From Candidatus Eremiobacteraceae bacterium (lineage in GTDB: Bacteria > Vulcanimicrobiota > Vulcanimicrobiia > Eremiobacterales > Eremiobacteraceae): a stretch of DNA of 64,000 nt. Location: the NCBI GenBank assembly GCA_035710745.1, contig DASTCX010000007.1:32587-96586 (forward strand). The letters run 5' to 3'. Below are positions 31,865 to 40,309 of this stretch, in pieces. The stretch's first letter is position 1, and every line of letters begins with the position of its first letter. Made by a program: the position numbers and the translations under genes. The notes under the pieces are model-generated. The model was not told where the DNA came from. It did not search any database and saw only the letters and a list, made by a program, of their open reading frames with translations.

Positions 31865-32892
31865 GAAGTCGACGGCGCGACCTCGAGCGTCGGTAGGATC
31901 TTGACGAAGTTCGCTGCCAAGATGTCGAAGTCGGCTGACTCGTACTCCTCGATGCGGCCCTCGTCGCACAGCTGCGTCAGCGCCGGGTCGATCGGAAGCT
32001 GCGCCAAAAGCGGCGCGCCGCTTTCGACGACGAGCCGTACGCCCTTGCTCTCCCCGAACAGCTCGTAGCGCTTGCCGGTCTGCGCGTCGGTGAAGTACGA
32101 CATGTTCTCGACGAGCCCGATGATCGGCGCGTGCAGCTGTTGGACGAGCTTCACCGCTTTGCTGACGATCATGGTCGCCAGCCCTTGCGGCGTGCTGACT
32201 AGGACGACGCCCGACACGGGAAGCGCCTGAAGCACGGTGAGCGGCGCGTCCGATGTTCCCGGCGGCAGGTCGACGAGAAGGTAATCTATCTTCCCCCATT
32301 CGAGGTCGGTGAAGAACTGGCGGATCGCGCCGGACACCATCGGTCCGCGCCAGATGACCGCCTGCGCTTCATCGTCGAGGATGAGGTTCATCGACATGAT
32401 CGAGATGCCGCTCGCCGACGTCGGCGGATGCGGCTTGTTGTCGGGTCCAGCGAATGGCCGTTGCGTGACGCCGAAAAGGCGCGCCATGCTCGGGCCGGTT
32501 ATGTCGGCGTCGAGGATACCGACGCTGTGTCCGCGACGCCGAAGCGCGACGGCCAGAAGCGCCGTGACGAGCGACTTGCCGACGCCGCCTTTGCCCGACA
32601 TGATGGCGACGACGTTTTCGATGCCTGGTTTTTTCTGACGGTCCATCGGCGGGGTCTTGCCCGACGGGCCGGGTTTCGGCCGAGGCGGCGGCACGGTTCC
32701 GTCTGCGACGAAACGGCGAAGATCGTCGATGAGTCTGTCGAGATCGAGACTGTGAACGGCTGCGCCACCTCGAACGGTCTCGCGCGTCGACACGTGACAG
32801 CCCGCGCACGGCAGGCCGTGCGCGCCGAACACCTTATCGGCTCCGGGGTGGGCGGTGACGATTTCACTGATTAGCGTGTCTGCCGAGATCAT
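31861..32892 (-). CDS. Mrp/ApbC-type Fe-S carrier P-loop ATPase with N-terminal DUF1858
   Basis: The 343-residue protein begins with a DUF1858 domain (MISADTLISEIVTAHPGADKVFGAHGLPCAGCHVST) that carries the typical C-A-G-C. After a Pro-rich linker comes the Mrp ATPase: MSGKGGVGKSLVTALLAVALRRRGHSVGILDADITGPS (deviant Walker A with the signature Lys), then VDLPPGTSDAPLTV and GLVENMSYF. The last is usually followed by a CxxC in Mrp; here it reads YFTDAQTGKRY, so that pair is absent. It should carry Fe-S clusters; the DUF1858 cysteines may replace the missing pair. Start ATG 32892. Confidence 0.88.
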   Translation of the reverse strand: MISADTLISEIVTAHPGADKVFGAHGLPCAGCHVSTRETVRGGAAVHSLDLDRLIDDLRRFVADGTVPPPRPKPGPSGKTPPMDRQKKPGIENVVAIMSGKGGVGKSLVTALLAVALRRRGHSVGILDADITGPSMARLFGVTQRPFAGPDNKPHPPTSASGISIMSMNLILDDEAQAVIWRGPMVSGAIRQFFTDLEWGKIDYLLVDLPPGTSDAPLTVLQALPVSGVVLVSTPQGLATMIVSKAVKLVQQLHAPIIGLVENMSYFTDAQTGKRYELFGESKGVRLVVESGAPLLAQLPIDPALTQLCDEGRIEEYESADFDILAANFVKILPTLEVAPSTS

Positions 32893-32898
32893 CGTCTG

Positions 32899-33669
32899 TC
32901 AGACGTTCGACGGTCGCGGTGCAGGTTCATCGCGGAGCAACCAAGTGACGTCGACCAACGTCGAAGCGCAGGCAGGACCTTCAGCGTGGTAGAGCCGCGT
33001 ATCGCTCCGCTCGAACCCGACGAGCGCGATGCTCGTCGACCTCGTGCCGTAACCCGTCTGAGGCCGGTGAACGCAGAGCGCATCATCGGCGCCGGATCCG
33101 TGATCGGACAGCGACGCATGCAACCGCGCCGCGAGAACGTCGGCGTCTTCCTCGGCGTCGATCGAAAACGCGCGAGCTTTACTCAATGCGAACGCAGCTT
33201 TTGGCGGCGACGGCGCGTCGAGATCCCAGTTCGTGATCGCGTGTGCGCCGTCGTCGATGCGCACGAGCCGCGATCCATCATCGCCGCCGTGCAGCGCGAA
33301 CGCTTCGTCTGCATCCCCGGCGAACAACACGAACGGATTGAACTCAGCTGCGTCGATGCGCTCGGCGGTCCTGGCGGCTTCCGCGATCGATCGGCTGCGT
33401 GCGATCTCGAGAACGAGCACACCGCGCGATCGCTTCGATGGGTCGTGCACGCCGGCGCCGCGTCTGTTGGTCAGCGCGGTGACGATACCGTTTGCGTTGA
33501 TCGCGAACCACGTGCCGCCGGCCGTCACGTCGCGCCCGCCGACGACGAGGGGATCGGCGCAAAGCGATGTCGGTGTTGTGGCAGGGCGTGCAAGGAACTC
33601 GTCACGATTCGCGGCGGCGATGAGGCCGAAGCGATGATGCCGATGCTTCCAGAGGAGTAGGGTACACAT
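32899..33669 (-). CDS. NRDE (TANGO2-like) family protein
   Basis: The 256-residue protein opens MCTLLLWKHRHHRFGLIAAANRDEFLARP with the family-naming N-R-D-E, a near N-terminal Cys (possible N-terminal nucleophile after Met removal), and GGRDVTAGGTWFAINANGIVTALTNRRG. This is the conserved core of the TANGO2/NRDE family, proposed to act in heme or lipid handling; biochemical function is unsettled. The gene precedes mrp by 6 bp on the same strand, so both are probably cotranscribed. Divergent from the liv operon. Confidence 0.88.
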   Translation of the reverse strand: MCTLLLWKHRHHRFGLIAAANRDEFLARPATTPTSLCADPLVVGGRDVTAGGTWFAINANGIVTALTNRRGAGVHDPSKRSRGVLVLEIARSRSIAEAARTAERIDAAEFNPFVLFAGDADEAFALHGGDDGSRLVRIDDGAHAITNWDLDAPSPPKAAFALSKARAFSIDAEEDADVLAARLHASLSDHGSGADDALCVHRPQTGYGTRSTSIALVGFERSDTRLYHAEGPACASTLVDVTWLLRDEPAPRPSNV

Positions 33670-33770
33670 GTTTGATGGGGAGAGCCCGCCGAGAGGAGCG
33701 GTATCCCGCGCCGCGAAGCCAGCCGTGCGATTCGTATTTCACTCCTCGAAAACCTCGGAGATCATACCTA

Positions 33771-35021
33771 ATGCAGAGGCCGATATGGGCGCGTCTCGCG
33801 TCTAGCATAGCCGTCGCGTCGACGTTCTCAATCCTGTTGAGCGGATGCACGGGCTCGGGCGGCGGCGGCACCGGACCGGCGTCGGGCAACGTCATCAAGA
33901 TCGGATCGGATCTTCCGGTCTCCGGCGCCGACGCGTCGGATGGTATCCCCACGCAGAACGGCGTGCAGCTCGCGGTCAAGGTCGCGAACGAGCAGAAGAT
34001 GATCCCGGGATTCACGCTGCAAGCGGATTCGCTCGATGACGCCGTCAGCGGCGTCCACAATCCGCCGCAAGGTCAGAAAAACGTCCAGGCGCTCGCATCG
34101 GATCCCGCCGTCGTCGGCATCGTCGGACCCTTCAACAGCAACGTCGCGCAAGCGGAGATCCCGACGTCGAACGCGCTCGGCATCGCCCTCGTCGCTCCCT
34201 CGACGACGAACCCGACGCTCACAAAAGGTCCGCAAGCGGTCGAGCTGCGCCGCCAGAATCCCGATCAGATCACGTTCTTCCGCGTCTGCGCGACCGATGA
34301 CGTGCAAGGTCCGGTCGGCGCCGACTACGCGGCGAAGACGCTTCACCTCAAACGCGCGTACGTCGTCGACGACAACGAGACGTACGGAAAAGGCATCGCC
34401 GACCAGTGGGCGGCGCGCTTTACCGCCGACGGCGGGACCGTCGTCTCGCATCAGCACCTCACGCCCGGGCAGACCGATTTCCACGCGCTGCTCACGGACG
34501 CCGCGGCCGCGAATCCCGACGTCGTGTTCTACGGCGGCACGAGCGCGACCGGCGGCGATCAGCTCCGCAAGCAGATGAACGGCTCACCGCTCGCCAACGT
34601 CACGATGTTCGGCGGCGACGGCATCCGCAACGATGAATTCCTCAAGATCGCCGGTTCGATGGCGAACGACGTCTACGCGACCGTCGCGAGCGTCAACGCC
34701 GCAAAACTCCCGGCAGCGCAATCGTTCCTCAAGGAATATCAAGACACGTATCATGTCCCCGTCGGGTCGTATTCGGCGTCAGGTTACGTCGCTGCGATGG
34801 TCATCATCAAGGCTGCGGCCGCGGCCGTCAAGGCGAACGGCGGCAAGATGCCTTCGCGTGCCGACGTGCTCGACCAGATCCGCAAGGCGCCGAAGTTCGA
34901 CACGATCATCGGTTCGTTCAACTTCGACCAGTACGGCGATCCGACGACGAAGATCATCTCGGTCTACGAGGCGAAAGCTGACGTCTGGAACTTCTTGACG
35001 CAAGTCAAGTTCGGAACGTAG
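33771..35021 (+). CDS. livJ: Branched-chain amino acid ABC transporter, substrate-binding lipoprotein
   Basis: ATG 33771 begins a lipoprotein signal (RLASSIAVASTFSILLSGC). The mature part is a type I periplasmic binding protein: IKIGSDLPVSGADASDGIPTQNGVQLAV, VVGIVGPFNSNVAQAEIPTSNALGIALVAPSTTNPTLT and AYVVDDNETYGKGIADQWAARF are the standard Leu/Ile/Val-binding protein blocks. It delivers branched-chain or related amino acids to the permease encoded next. Specificity for other small amides or peptides cannot be excluded. First gene of livJHMGF. The frame is open to 33672 but without a signal peptide. Confidence 0.92.
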   Translation: MQRPIWARLASSIAVASTFSILLSGCTGSGGGGTGPASGNVIKIGSDLPVSGADASDGIPTQNGVQLAVKVANEQKMIPGFTLQADSLDDAVSGVHNPPQGQKNVQALASDPAVVGIVGPFNSNVAQAEIPTSNALGIALVAPSTTNPTLTKGPQAVELRRQNPDQITFFRVCATDDVQGPVGADYAAKTLHLKRAYVVDDNETYGKGIADQWAARFTADGGTVVSHQHLTPGQTDFHALLTDAAAANPDVVFYGGTSATGGDQLRKQMNGSPLANVTMFGGDGIRNDEFLKIAGSMANDVYATVASVNAAKLPAAQSFLKEYQDTYHVPVGSYSASGYVAAMVIIKAAAAAVKANGGKMPSRADVLDQIRKAPKFDTIIGSFNFDQYGDPTTKIISVYEAKADVWNFLTQVKFGT

Positions 35022-35039
35022 AGCGCGGGCGGCAGCGCG

Positions 35040-35960
35040 TTGTTCGACATCCACACGCTCGCCCAGCAGTTGATCAACGGCGTGGCGACGGGCGGCATGT
35101 ACGCCCTCATCGCGTTGGGCTACACGATGGTGTACGGCATCATCGAGCTCATCAATTTCGCGCACGGTGATGTCTACACGCTAGGCTCTTTTTTTTCGCT
35201 CTCCATTCTCGCGCTGCTCCCGATCGCCGGCGTGACGAGCGGGCCGCTTCTCGTCCTCATCGCGATCGGCGTCATCATCCTCGCCGCGTTGCTCTGCGGG
35301 ATCACCGGCGTGCTCATCGAGCGGCTCGCGTATCGCCGCTTGCGCAACGCGCCGCGGCTCGCACCTCTCATCACCGCGATCGGCGTGTCGCTCATCCTCG
35401 AGAACGTCATGCAGCTTTGGAAAGGGACGTCGCCCGTGCCCTTCCCGCAGTTCCTGCCCAACACCGAGCATTCGCTCGGCGGCGTCATCTTCAACGACAA
35501 CGAGATCCTCGTCGTCACCGTCAGCGTCGCGTGCATGCTCCTGCTCAACTACTTCGTCTACCGGACGAAGCTCGGCAAGGCGATGCGCGCGACGGCGCAA
35601 GACCGCGACGCCGCGCAGCTCATGGGCATCAATATCAACTCGACGATCGCGTGGACGTTCTTCATCGGTTCGGCGCTCGCGGGCGTCGCCGGATTCGTCT
35701 CGGGCATCTACTACGGTACCACGTTCTTCCTCAACGGTTATCAAGCCGGGCTCAAAGCCTTCACCGCGGCGGTGCTCGGCGGCATCGGCAACATCACGGG
35801 CGCGATGCTCGGCGGCTTCGTCATCGGCATCGTCGAAGCGCTGACGGCGCAGTTCTTGGGCAATCAGTGGACCGAAGTCGTCGTCTTCTCGATCCTCATC
35901 CTCATCTTGGTCTTCAGGCCGAGCGGTCTTCTCGGCCAGCACCTGGCGGAAAAGGTGTAG
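35040..35960 (+). CDS. livH: Branched-chain amino acid ABC transporter permease LivH
   Basis: This 306-residue permease starts with TTG 35040. It has the LivH pattern: LINGVATGGMYALIALGYTMVYGIIELINFAHGDVYTLGSFFSL near the N-terminus and GKAMRATAQDRDAAQLMGININ, the cytoplasmic coupling (EAA-like) loop, followed by FTAAVLGGIGNITGAMLGGFVIGIVEAL. Eight or so membrane helices. It forms the pore with LivM at 35962. It lies 18 bp after the binding protein. Confidence 0.93.
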   Translation: MFDIHTLAQQLINGVATGGMYALIALGYTMVYGIIELINFAHGDVYTLGSFFSLSILALLPIAGVTSGPLLVLIAIGVIILAALLCGITGVLIERLAYRRLRNAPRLAPLITAIGVSLILENVMQLWKGTSPVPFPQFLPNTEHSLGGVIFNDNEILVVTVSVACMLLLNYFVYRTKLGKAMRATAQDRDAAQLMGININSTIAWTFFIGSALAGVAGFVSGIYYGTTFFLNGYQAGLKAFTAAVLGGIGNITGAMLGGFVIGIVEALTAQFLGNQWTEVVVFSILILILVFRPSGLLGQHLAEKV

Positions 35961-35961
35961 C

Positions 35962-37044
35962 GTGGGCGTCTTGGCGCGGCGCTTCCAAGGATTGCCGTTC
36001 GGTCTCGGCCGCTACCGGCTCGACCAGCTCATCGTCGGCGCGGTCATCGGCATCGTGCTCCTGCTGCTGCCGCTCATCGATCAGAACAGCTCGCACATCT
36101 CCGCCTTCGCCGACGCTGGTTACGTGCTGCTGCTCGCGTTCGGTCTCAACATCGTCGTCGGGTACACCGGCCTGCTCGTCCTCGGGTACGCCGCGTTTTT
36201 CGCGATCGGCGCTTATACGTACGCGATGCTCGCGTCGCCGCAGTTCAACCTGCACTACAACTTCTGGCTCATGCTCATCGTCAGCGCGCTCGTCGCGGCG
36301 GCGTTCGGCGTCATCCTCGGCGCGCCGACGCTGCGGCTGCGCGGCGACTACCTCGCAATCGTGACGCTCGGCTTCGGCGAGATCGTGCCGCAGCTGCTCC
36401 GCAACCTCGACAAGTTCACGAACGGCCCGAACGGCATCGTCGCGATCGATCAGCCGAGCATCGGCAGCTATCAGTTCGGTTTCAATCCGACGCCCTACTA
36501 CTATCTGTATTTCGTCGTCATCGTCATCTGCCTCATCCTCTTGAACAACCTGCGCCACTCGCGGCTCGGGCGCGCGTGGATGGCGATCCGTGAGGACGAG
36601 CTCGCAGCGGAGCACATGGGCATCAACACGACGGGGGTCAAGCTGCTGGCCTTTTCCATCGGTTCGGCGTTCGCCGGCATCGCCGGGACCATCTATGCGT
36701 CGAAGGTGACGACGATCAGCCCCGACGACTTCCAGTTCCAGGTGTCCGTCATGATCCTGCTCGCGATCGTCCTCGGCGGCATCGGCAACCTCGTCGGCGT
36801 CCTCGTCGGCGGCTCCATCATCGCGATGCTCAACTTCCTCGTCCTGCCGCAGGCGTCGAACTGGGCGCATGCGATCGGCTATAAGTTCGGCATCGTCGCG
36901 CTGCAGAACGTCGACCTGACGAACTACCACTTCATGTTGTTCGGACTCATCCTCGTGCTCGTCATGCTGTTCCGGCCCGAGGGGTTGATCCCGAGCGCGA
37001 CCGTGCGCGCCGAGCTGCACGCCGAAAAAGAGGCGACGGGCTGA
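35962..37044 (+). CDS. livM: Branched-chain amino acid ABC transporter permease LivM
   Basis: GTG 35962 follows the livH stop directly. The 360-residue permease has the LivM pattern GYVLLLAFGLNIVVGYTGLLVLGYAAFFAIGAYTYAML, LRLRGDYLAIVTLGFGEIVPQLLRNLDKFTNGPNGI and the coupling loop GRAWMAIREDELAAEHMGINTTGVKLLAF. A long C-terminal membrane part ends RPEGLIPSATV. Together with LivH it makes the transmembrane pore. Its stop shares a base with the livG start. Confidence 0.93.
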   Translation: MGVLARRFQGLPFGLGRYRLDQLIVGAVIGIVLLLLPLIDQNSSHISAFADAGYVLLLAFGLNIVVGYTGLLVLGYAAFFAIGAYTYAMLASPQFNLHYNFWLMLIVSALVAAAFGVILGAPTLRLRGDYLAIVTLGFGEIVPQLLRNLDKFTNGPNGIVAIDQPSIGSYQFGFNPTPYYYLYFVVIVICLILLNNLRHSRLGRAWMAIREDELAAEHMGINTTGVKLLAFSIGSAFAGIAGTIYASKVTTISPDDFQFQVSVMILLAIVLGGIGNLVGVLVGGSIIAMLNFLVLPQASNWAHAIGYKFGIVALQNVDLTNYHFMLFGLILVLVMLFRPEGLIPSATVRAELHAEKEATG

Positions 37045-37805
37045 TGGCGCTGCTGTCGCTGCGCGAGCTTTCGAAATCGTTCGGCGGCCTTGCCGCCGTC
37101 AAGAACTTGACCTTCGACGTCGAAGAAGGGTCGATCATCAGCCTCATCGGCCCGAACGGCGCCGGCAAGTCGACGGTCTTCAACCTCATAACCGGCATCT
37201 ATCAGCCGACGTCCGGTTCCATCGCGTTCGACGCCCGCGAGATCGCCGGTTCGAAACCGAACGCGGTCGCCGAGGCCGGCATCACGCGGACGTTTCAGAA
37301 CATCCGGCTCTTCGCGTACATGACGGTCTTGGAGAACGTCCTCGTCGGCCGCCACGTTCGCATGCGCGCGACACCGTGGGGCGATGCGGTCCACTCGCCG
37401 TTCCAGCAACGCGAAGAGGGCGACTCGCGCAAGCGAGCTATGGAGCTATTGGAGTGGTTCGGCATCGCGCGCTATTCGACGGATTGGGCGCGCAATTTGC
37501 CGTACGGCATGCAGCGGCGGCTCGAGATCGCGCGCGCGCTCGCATCGGAGCCGAAGCTGCTGCTCCTCGACGAGCCCGCGGCGGGTACGAATCCGGCCGA
37601 GAAGGCCGACCTCATGAAGCTCGTCCAGTCTATCCGTGCGCGCGGAGTGACCGTGCTGCTCATCGAGCACGACATGAAGCTCGTCATGGGCATCTCGGAC
37701 TACGTCCACGTCTTGGACTACGGCGAGGAGATCGCACACGGTAAGCCCGAGCAGGTGCGGCACGACCATCGGGTCATCGAAGCGTACCTGGGGAAGGGCG
37801 CATGA
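37044..37805 (+). CDS. livG: Branched-chain amino acid ABC transporter ATPase LivG
   Basis: The 253-residue ATPase has Walker A GPNGAGKST, Q-loop ITRTFQNIRLF, the slightly altered signature LPYGMQRRLEIARAL, Walker B LLLLDEPAAGTNPAE and H-loop LLIEHDMKLVM. The LivG-specific FGGLAAVKNL start and the NPAE motif after Walker B are present. It pairs with LivF to energise import. ATG 37044 overlaps the livM stop by one base and the livF start overlaps its stop by 4 bp. Confidence 0.95.
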   Translation: MALLSLRELSKSFGGLAAVKNLTFDVEEGSIISLIGPNGAGKSTVFNLITGIYQPTSGSIAFDAREIAGSKPNAVAEAGITRTFQNIRLFAYMTVLENVLVGRHVRMRATPWGDAVHSPFQQREEGDSRKRAMELLEWFGIARYSTDWARNLPYGMQRRLEIARALASEPKLLLLDEPAAGTNPAEKADLMKLVQSIRARGVTVLLIEHDMKLVMGISDYVHVLDYGEEIAHGKPEQVRHDHRVIEAYLGKGA

Positions 37806-38521
37806 GCGCGGCGGTTCTGTCGGTCCACGGCGTCGAGACGTACTACGGCCGCATCCAAGCGCTCCACGGCATCAGCATCGAGGTCGGTGAAGGCGAGATC
37901 GTCGCGCTCATCGGCGGCAACGGCGCCGGCAAGACGACGACGCTGCGGACGATCTCGGGGCTGCTGCGACCGGCTCGCGGATCGATCACGTTCCGCGGCA
38001 CCGATCTCACGTCGGTCACGCCCGACGGCATCGTGCGGCTCGGCGTCATCCACTCGCCCGAAGGGCGGCGCATATTCCCGCGCATGACCGTGCAAGAGAA
38101 CTTGGAGCTCGGCGCTTTCGCCCGCAACGATGCCGCCGGCATCCGCAAGGACCTGGACGACGTGCTCGCGCTCTTCCCGCGCTTGAAGGAGCGTCTGGTC
38201 CAGCGCGGCGGCACGCTCTCAGGCGGCGAGCAACAGATGCTTGCGATCGCGCGCGCGCTCATGAGCCATCCCAAGGTACTGCTGCTCGACGAGCCGTCGA
38301 TGGGTCTGTCGCCGATCTTCGTCGACACGATCTTCTCGGTGATCCAGGACATAAACAAGCGCGGCGTGCCGATACTTCTCATCGAGCAGAACGCGCGTAA
38401 GGCGCTCCAAGTAGCGACGCGCGGCTACGTCCTCGAAACAGGAACGATCGTGAAGCATGGCACCGCGTCGGCGCTGCTCTCCGATGACGGCGTCCGCAAA
38501 GCATACCTCGGCGAGGATTGA
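37802..38521 (+). CDS. livF: Branched-chain amino acid ABC transporter ATPase LivF
   Basis: This 239-residue ATPase has the LivF start VHGVETYYGRIQALHGISIEV, Walker A GGNGAGKTT, signature LSGGEQQMLAIARAL, Walker B VLLLDEPSMGLSPI and H-loop LLIEQNARKAL. ATG 37802 overlaps livG by 4 bp. It completes the importer. A small lipoprotein gene follows with another 4-bp overlap. Confidence 0.95.
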   Translation: MSAAVLSVHGVETYYGRIQALHGISIEVGEGEIVALIGGNGAGKTTTLRTISGLLRPARGSITFRGTDLTSVTPDGIVRLGVIHSPEGRRIFPRMTVQENLELGAFARNDAAGIRKDLDDVLALFPRLKERLVQRGGTLSGGEQQMLAIARALMSHPKVLLLDEPSMGLSPIFVDTIFSVIQDINKRGVPILLIEQNARKALQVATRGYVLETGTIVKHGTASALLSDDGVRKAYLGED

Positions 38522-38982
38522 CTGTGATATCTTCGACTGTGATCGCGTCTCGCTCGATCGGCTCGCTTTCGGCGATCATCTTTCTGTTGACGGTTTGCGG
38601 CTGTTCGTCGCACGGATCTGCCGGATCGACCGGTTCCGCCACTGCCACACCGTCGCCAGCAGCGCCGGCCACGCCGTATCTCGGCATCGAGCGGATCGAC
38701 AAAGCGTACGTGCCTGCGCTCAAGAAAAATGTTCTCGTGGTGACGCTTGGGCAGATGCCGCGCGGGGGCGACCCCAACGGCCTCGCCTCGAACGTCTTCG
38801 ACGGCGTCAAGGGATCGCTCCAGCAGTCGAACTTCGATCTCGCCGTCATCAAGATGCCGATGACGAGCACCTCGAACTCTTCGAGCAGCGCGATCGTCGT
38901 CTACGTACGCGACCCTAGCGGGAAGTGGGCGCGCACCCAAGACCCCGCTGTGATCGAAGCCATCGACCGCGCCGGACTTTAA
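38518..38982 (+). CDS. Small lipoprotein at the end of the liv operon
   Basis: A 154-residue frame begins at TTG 38518, overlapping the livF stop; GTG 38524 is an alternative start. The N-terminus (SIGSLSAIIFLLTVCGCSSHGS) is a lipoprotein signal with a Ser/Ala/Thr-rich linker. The mature part (IDKAYVPALKKNVLVVTLGQMPRGGDPNGLASNVFDGVKGSLQQSNFDLAVIKMP...) is not a family I recognise. Linkage to the importer operon could be functional or merely positional. Confidence 0.65.
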   Translation: MTVISSTVIASRSIGSLSAIIFLLTVCGCSSHGSAGSTGSATATPSPAAPATPYLGIERIDKAYVPALKKNVLVVTLGQMPRGGDPNGLASNVFDGVKGSLQQSNFDLAVIKMPMTSTSNSSSSAIVVYVRDPSGKWARTQDPAVIEAIDRAGL

Positions 38983-38995
38983 CTCTTCAGTGGAG

Positions 38996-39231
38996 CGGTC
39001 GACCTTCAGCTCGACCGACGTGGTTTCGCCATAGCGATTTGGGAGCGGTCGAGATTTATCTCGACCGCCGCGGCCTTGTGGAGCGGTGCGTCGATCGATA
39101 TCGCCCTCGACCCAAAATTCGGCACATTGTCGTCGCTTGCTATTTGCAAGATCCGCGGCGGTCGAGATAAATCTCGACCGCTCCCGTATCCTACATCGCG
39201 AGACCCTGGCGGTCGAGATAAATCTCGACCG
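38996..39231. repeat. Cluster of four short palindromic repeats
   Basis: Copies lie at 38996-39017 (variant arms), 39046-39067 (reverse orientation), 39159-39180 and 39210-39231. The last two are 51 bp apart and share the following bases CTCCC and ACATCGCGAGACC, so they form a short tandem duplication. The 286-bp space between genes 38982 and 39269 holds nothing else. Confidence 0.88.
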
Positions 39232-39268
39232 CTCCCCTACCCGACATCGCGAGACCGCTCCCAGGTTT

Positions 39269-40300
39269 TTACATATTTGTCGGGGTCAGTTTTTCGACGT
39301 AGTCGCCGTCGGGCGCCCCGTACGAAATCCACACGTTGTGCGTCTTCGGGTCGACGGCCAACGAGTGCGTGCCGCGCGGCACCGTGATCGTGTCGAGCAC
39401 GGACGCTCCCGCTGCCGTCTCCTGGACCACTGTGAGCACGCCCGATCCGCTCGGGCAGTAGACGCGCTTCGTCGCCGGGTCGAACGCGATCTGGTCGACG
39501 CGGCCGGCGACATCGACTGCCGTGACGATCGCGCCGGTCTTCACGTCGATGACGGCGAGCTTGCCGTTCAGCCCGACGCTGAAGACGCGGCCGCTCGCGC
39601 TGTCGATCGCGAGCCCGTGGAGACTCACCGCCGGCGCTACCGGCCATTGCGCGGCGATCGTGTTCGAGCCGGGGTCGATAGCGACCACGAGCGACGGGGC
39701 CGGTTTGATGTTCTGGTAGATGCGATTCGAGACGGGATCGTAGTCGACGTACTCGGGATCGCCGGGAAGCCCTATCGAAGCCACGAGCTTGTCGTGCTTG
39801 GCGTCGATCGCCCAGACATGCGATCCGTGGTCCTCGTCGGCGTAGAGCGTGTCGCTTTTGGTGTCGAGCGCGATCGCGTCGACCGGGCCCGGCAGGGTGA
39901 TGTACTGCTGGAGCACCATGTTCTTGCGGTTGATGTCGACGACGCGGTTGGCCGCGGTGCCGACGAAATACTTGCCGTCGCGCGTGTCGACAGCGACGCC
40001 CGCTCCGCCCGTGTTATTGCCCAGATCGACGGCTTGTATCACCGTGCCGGCGTCGACGTCGATGATCGCGAGCTGATCGCTGTCCGCGTGGGCGACGAGC
40101 AGACGGCGGTAGTCGCCGTCGACCGTCATGTAGTCGAAATAACCCGGCGAGCGCGGCACGATGACCGGCGGCGATGCGATGAGCGCACCGGCGCCAGGCG
40201 GTACGGTCGCCGTCGGCGACGGTATGGGAGTCGCATCCGGCGCCGCACCGAAAAGCGCAAGCGCGGCTGCTGCGGGGATGAAGCGGCGCACGTCGATCAT
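39269..40300 (-). CDS. Secreted YncE-like beta-propeller protein
   Basis: The 343-residue protein has a short signal (FIPAAAALALFGAAPDA) and repeated YVTN-type blades: YRRLLVAHADSDQLAIIDVDAGTVIQAVDLG, GKYFVGTAANRVVDINRKN, DTLYADEDHGSHVWAIDAKHDKLV, GRVFSVGLNGKLAVIDVKTGAIV. This pattern places it with YncE-type periplasmic propellers. It resembles the protein at 5134-6186 in type but not closely in sequence. The long opposite-strand frame over it (39086-40750) is antisense and rejected. Confidence 0.85.
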   Translation of the reverse strand: MIDVRRFIPAAAALALFGAAPDATPIPSPTATVPPGAGALIASPPVIVPRSPGYFDYMTVDGDYRRLLVAHADSDQLAIIDVDAGTVIQAVDLGNNTGGAGVAVDTRDGKYFVGTAANRVVDINRKNMVLQQYITLPGPVDAIALDTKSDTLYADEDHGSHVWAIDAKHDKLVASIGLPGDPEYVDYDPVSNRIYQNIKPAPSLVVAIDPGSNTIAAQWPVAPAVSLHGLAIDSASGRVFSVGLNGKLAVIDVKTGAIVTAVDVAGRVDQIAFDPATKRVYCPSGSGVLTVVQETAAGASVLDTITVPRGTHSLAVDPKTHNVWISYGAPDGDYVEKLTPTNM

Positions 40301-40309
40301 GGCTTCCGG

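Noticed and set aside
35914..37020. 368-codon minus-strand frame inside the livM gene
   Set aside because: Antisense to a livM gene with clear motifs; translation is runs of Arg, Asp and Glu without structure.
38996..39231. CRISPR-like appearance of the repeated palindromes
   Set aside because: Spacing is irregular, orientation differs, the same units are scattered over the window, and no cas genes are near.
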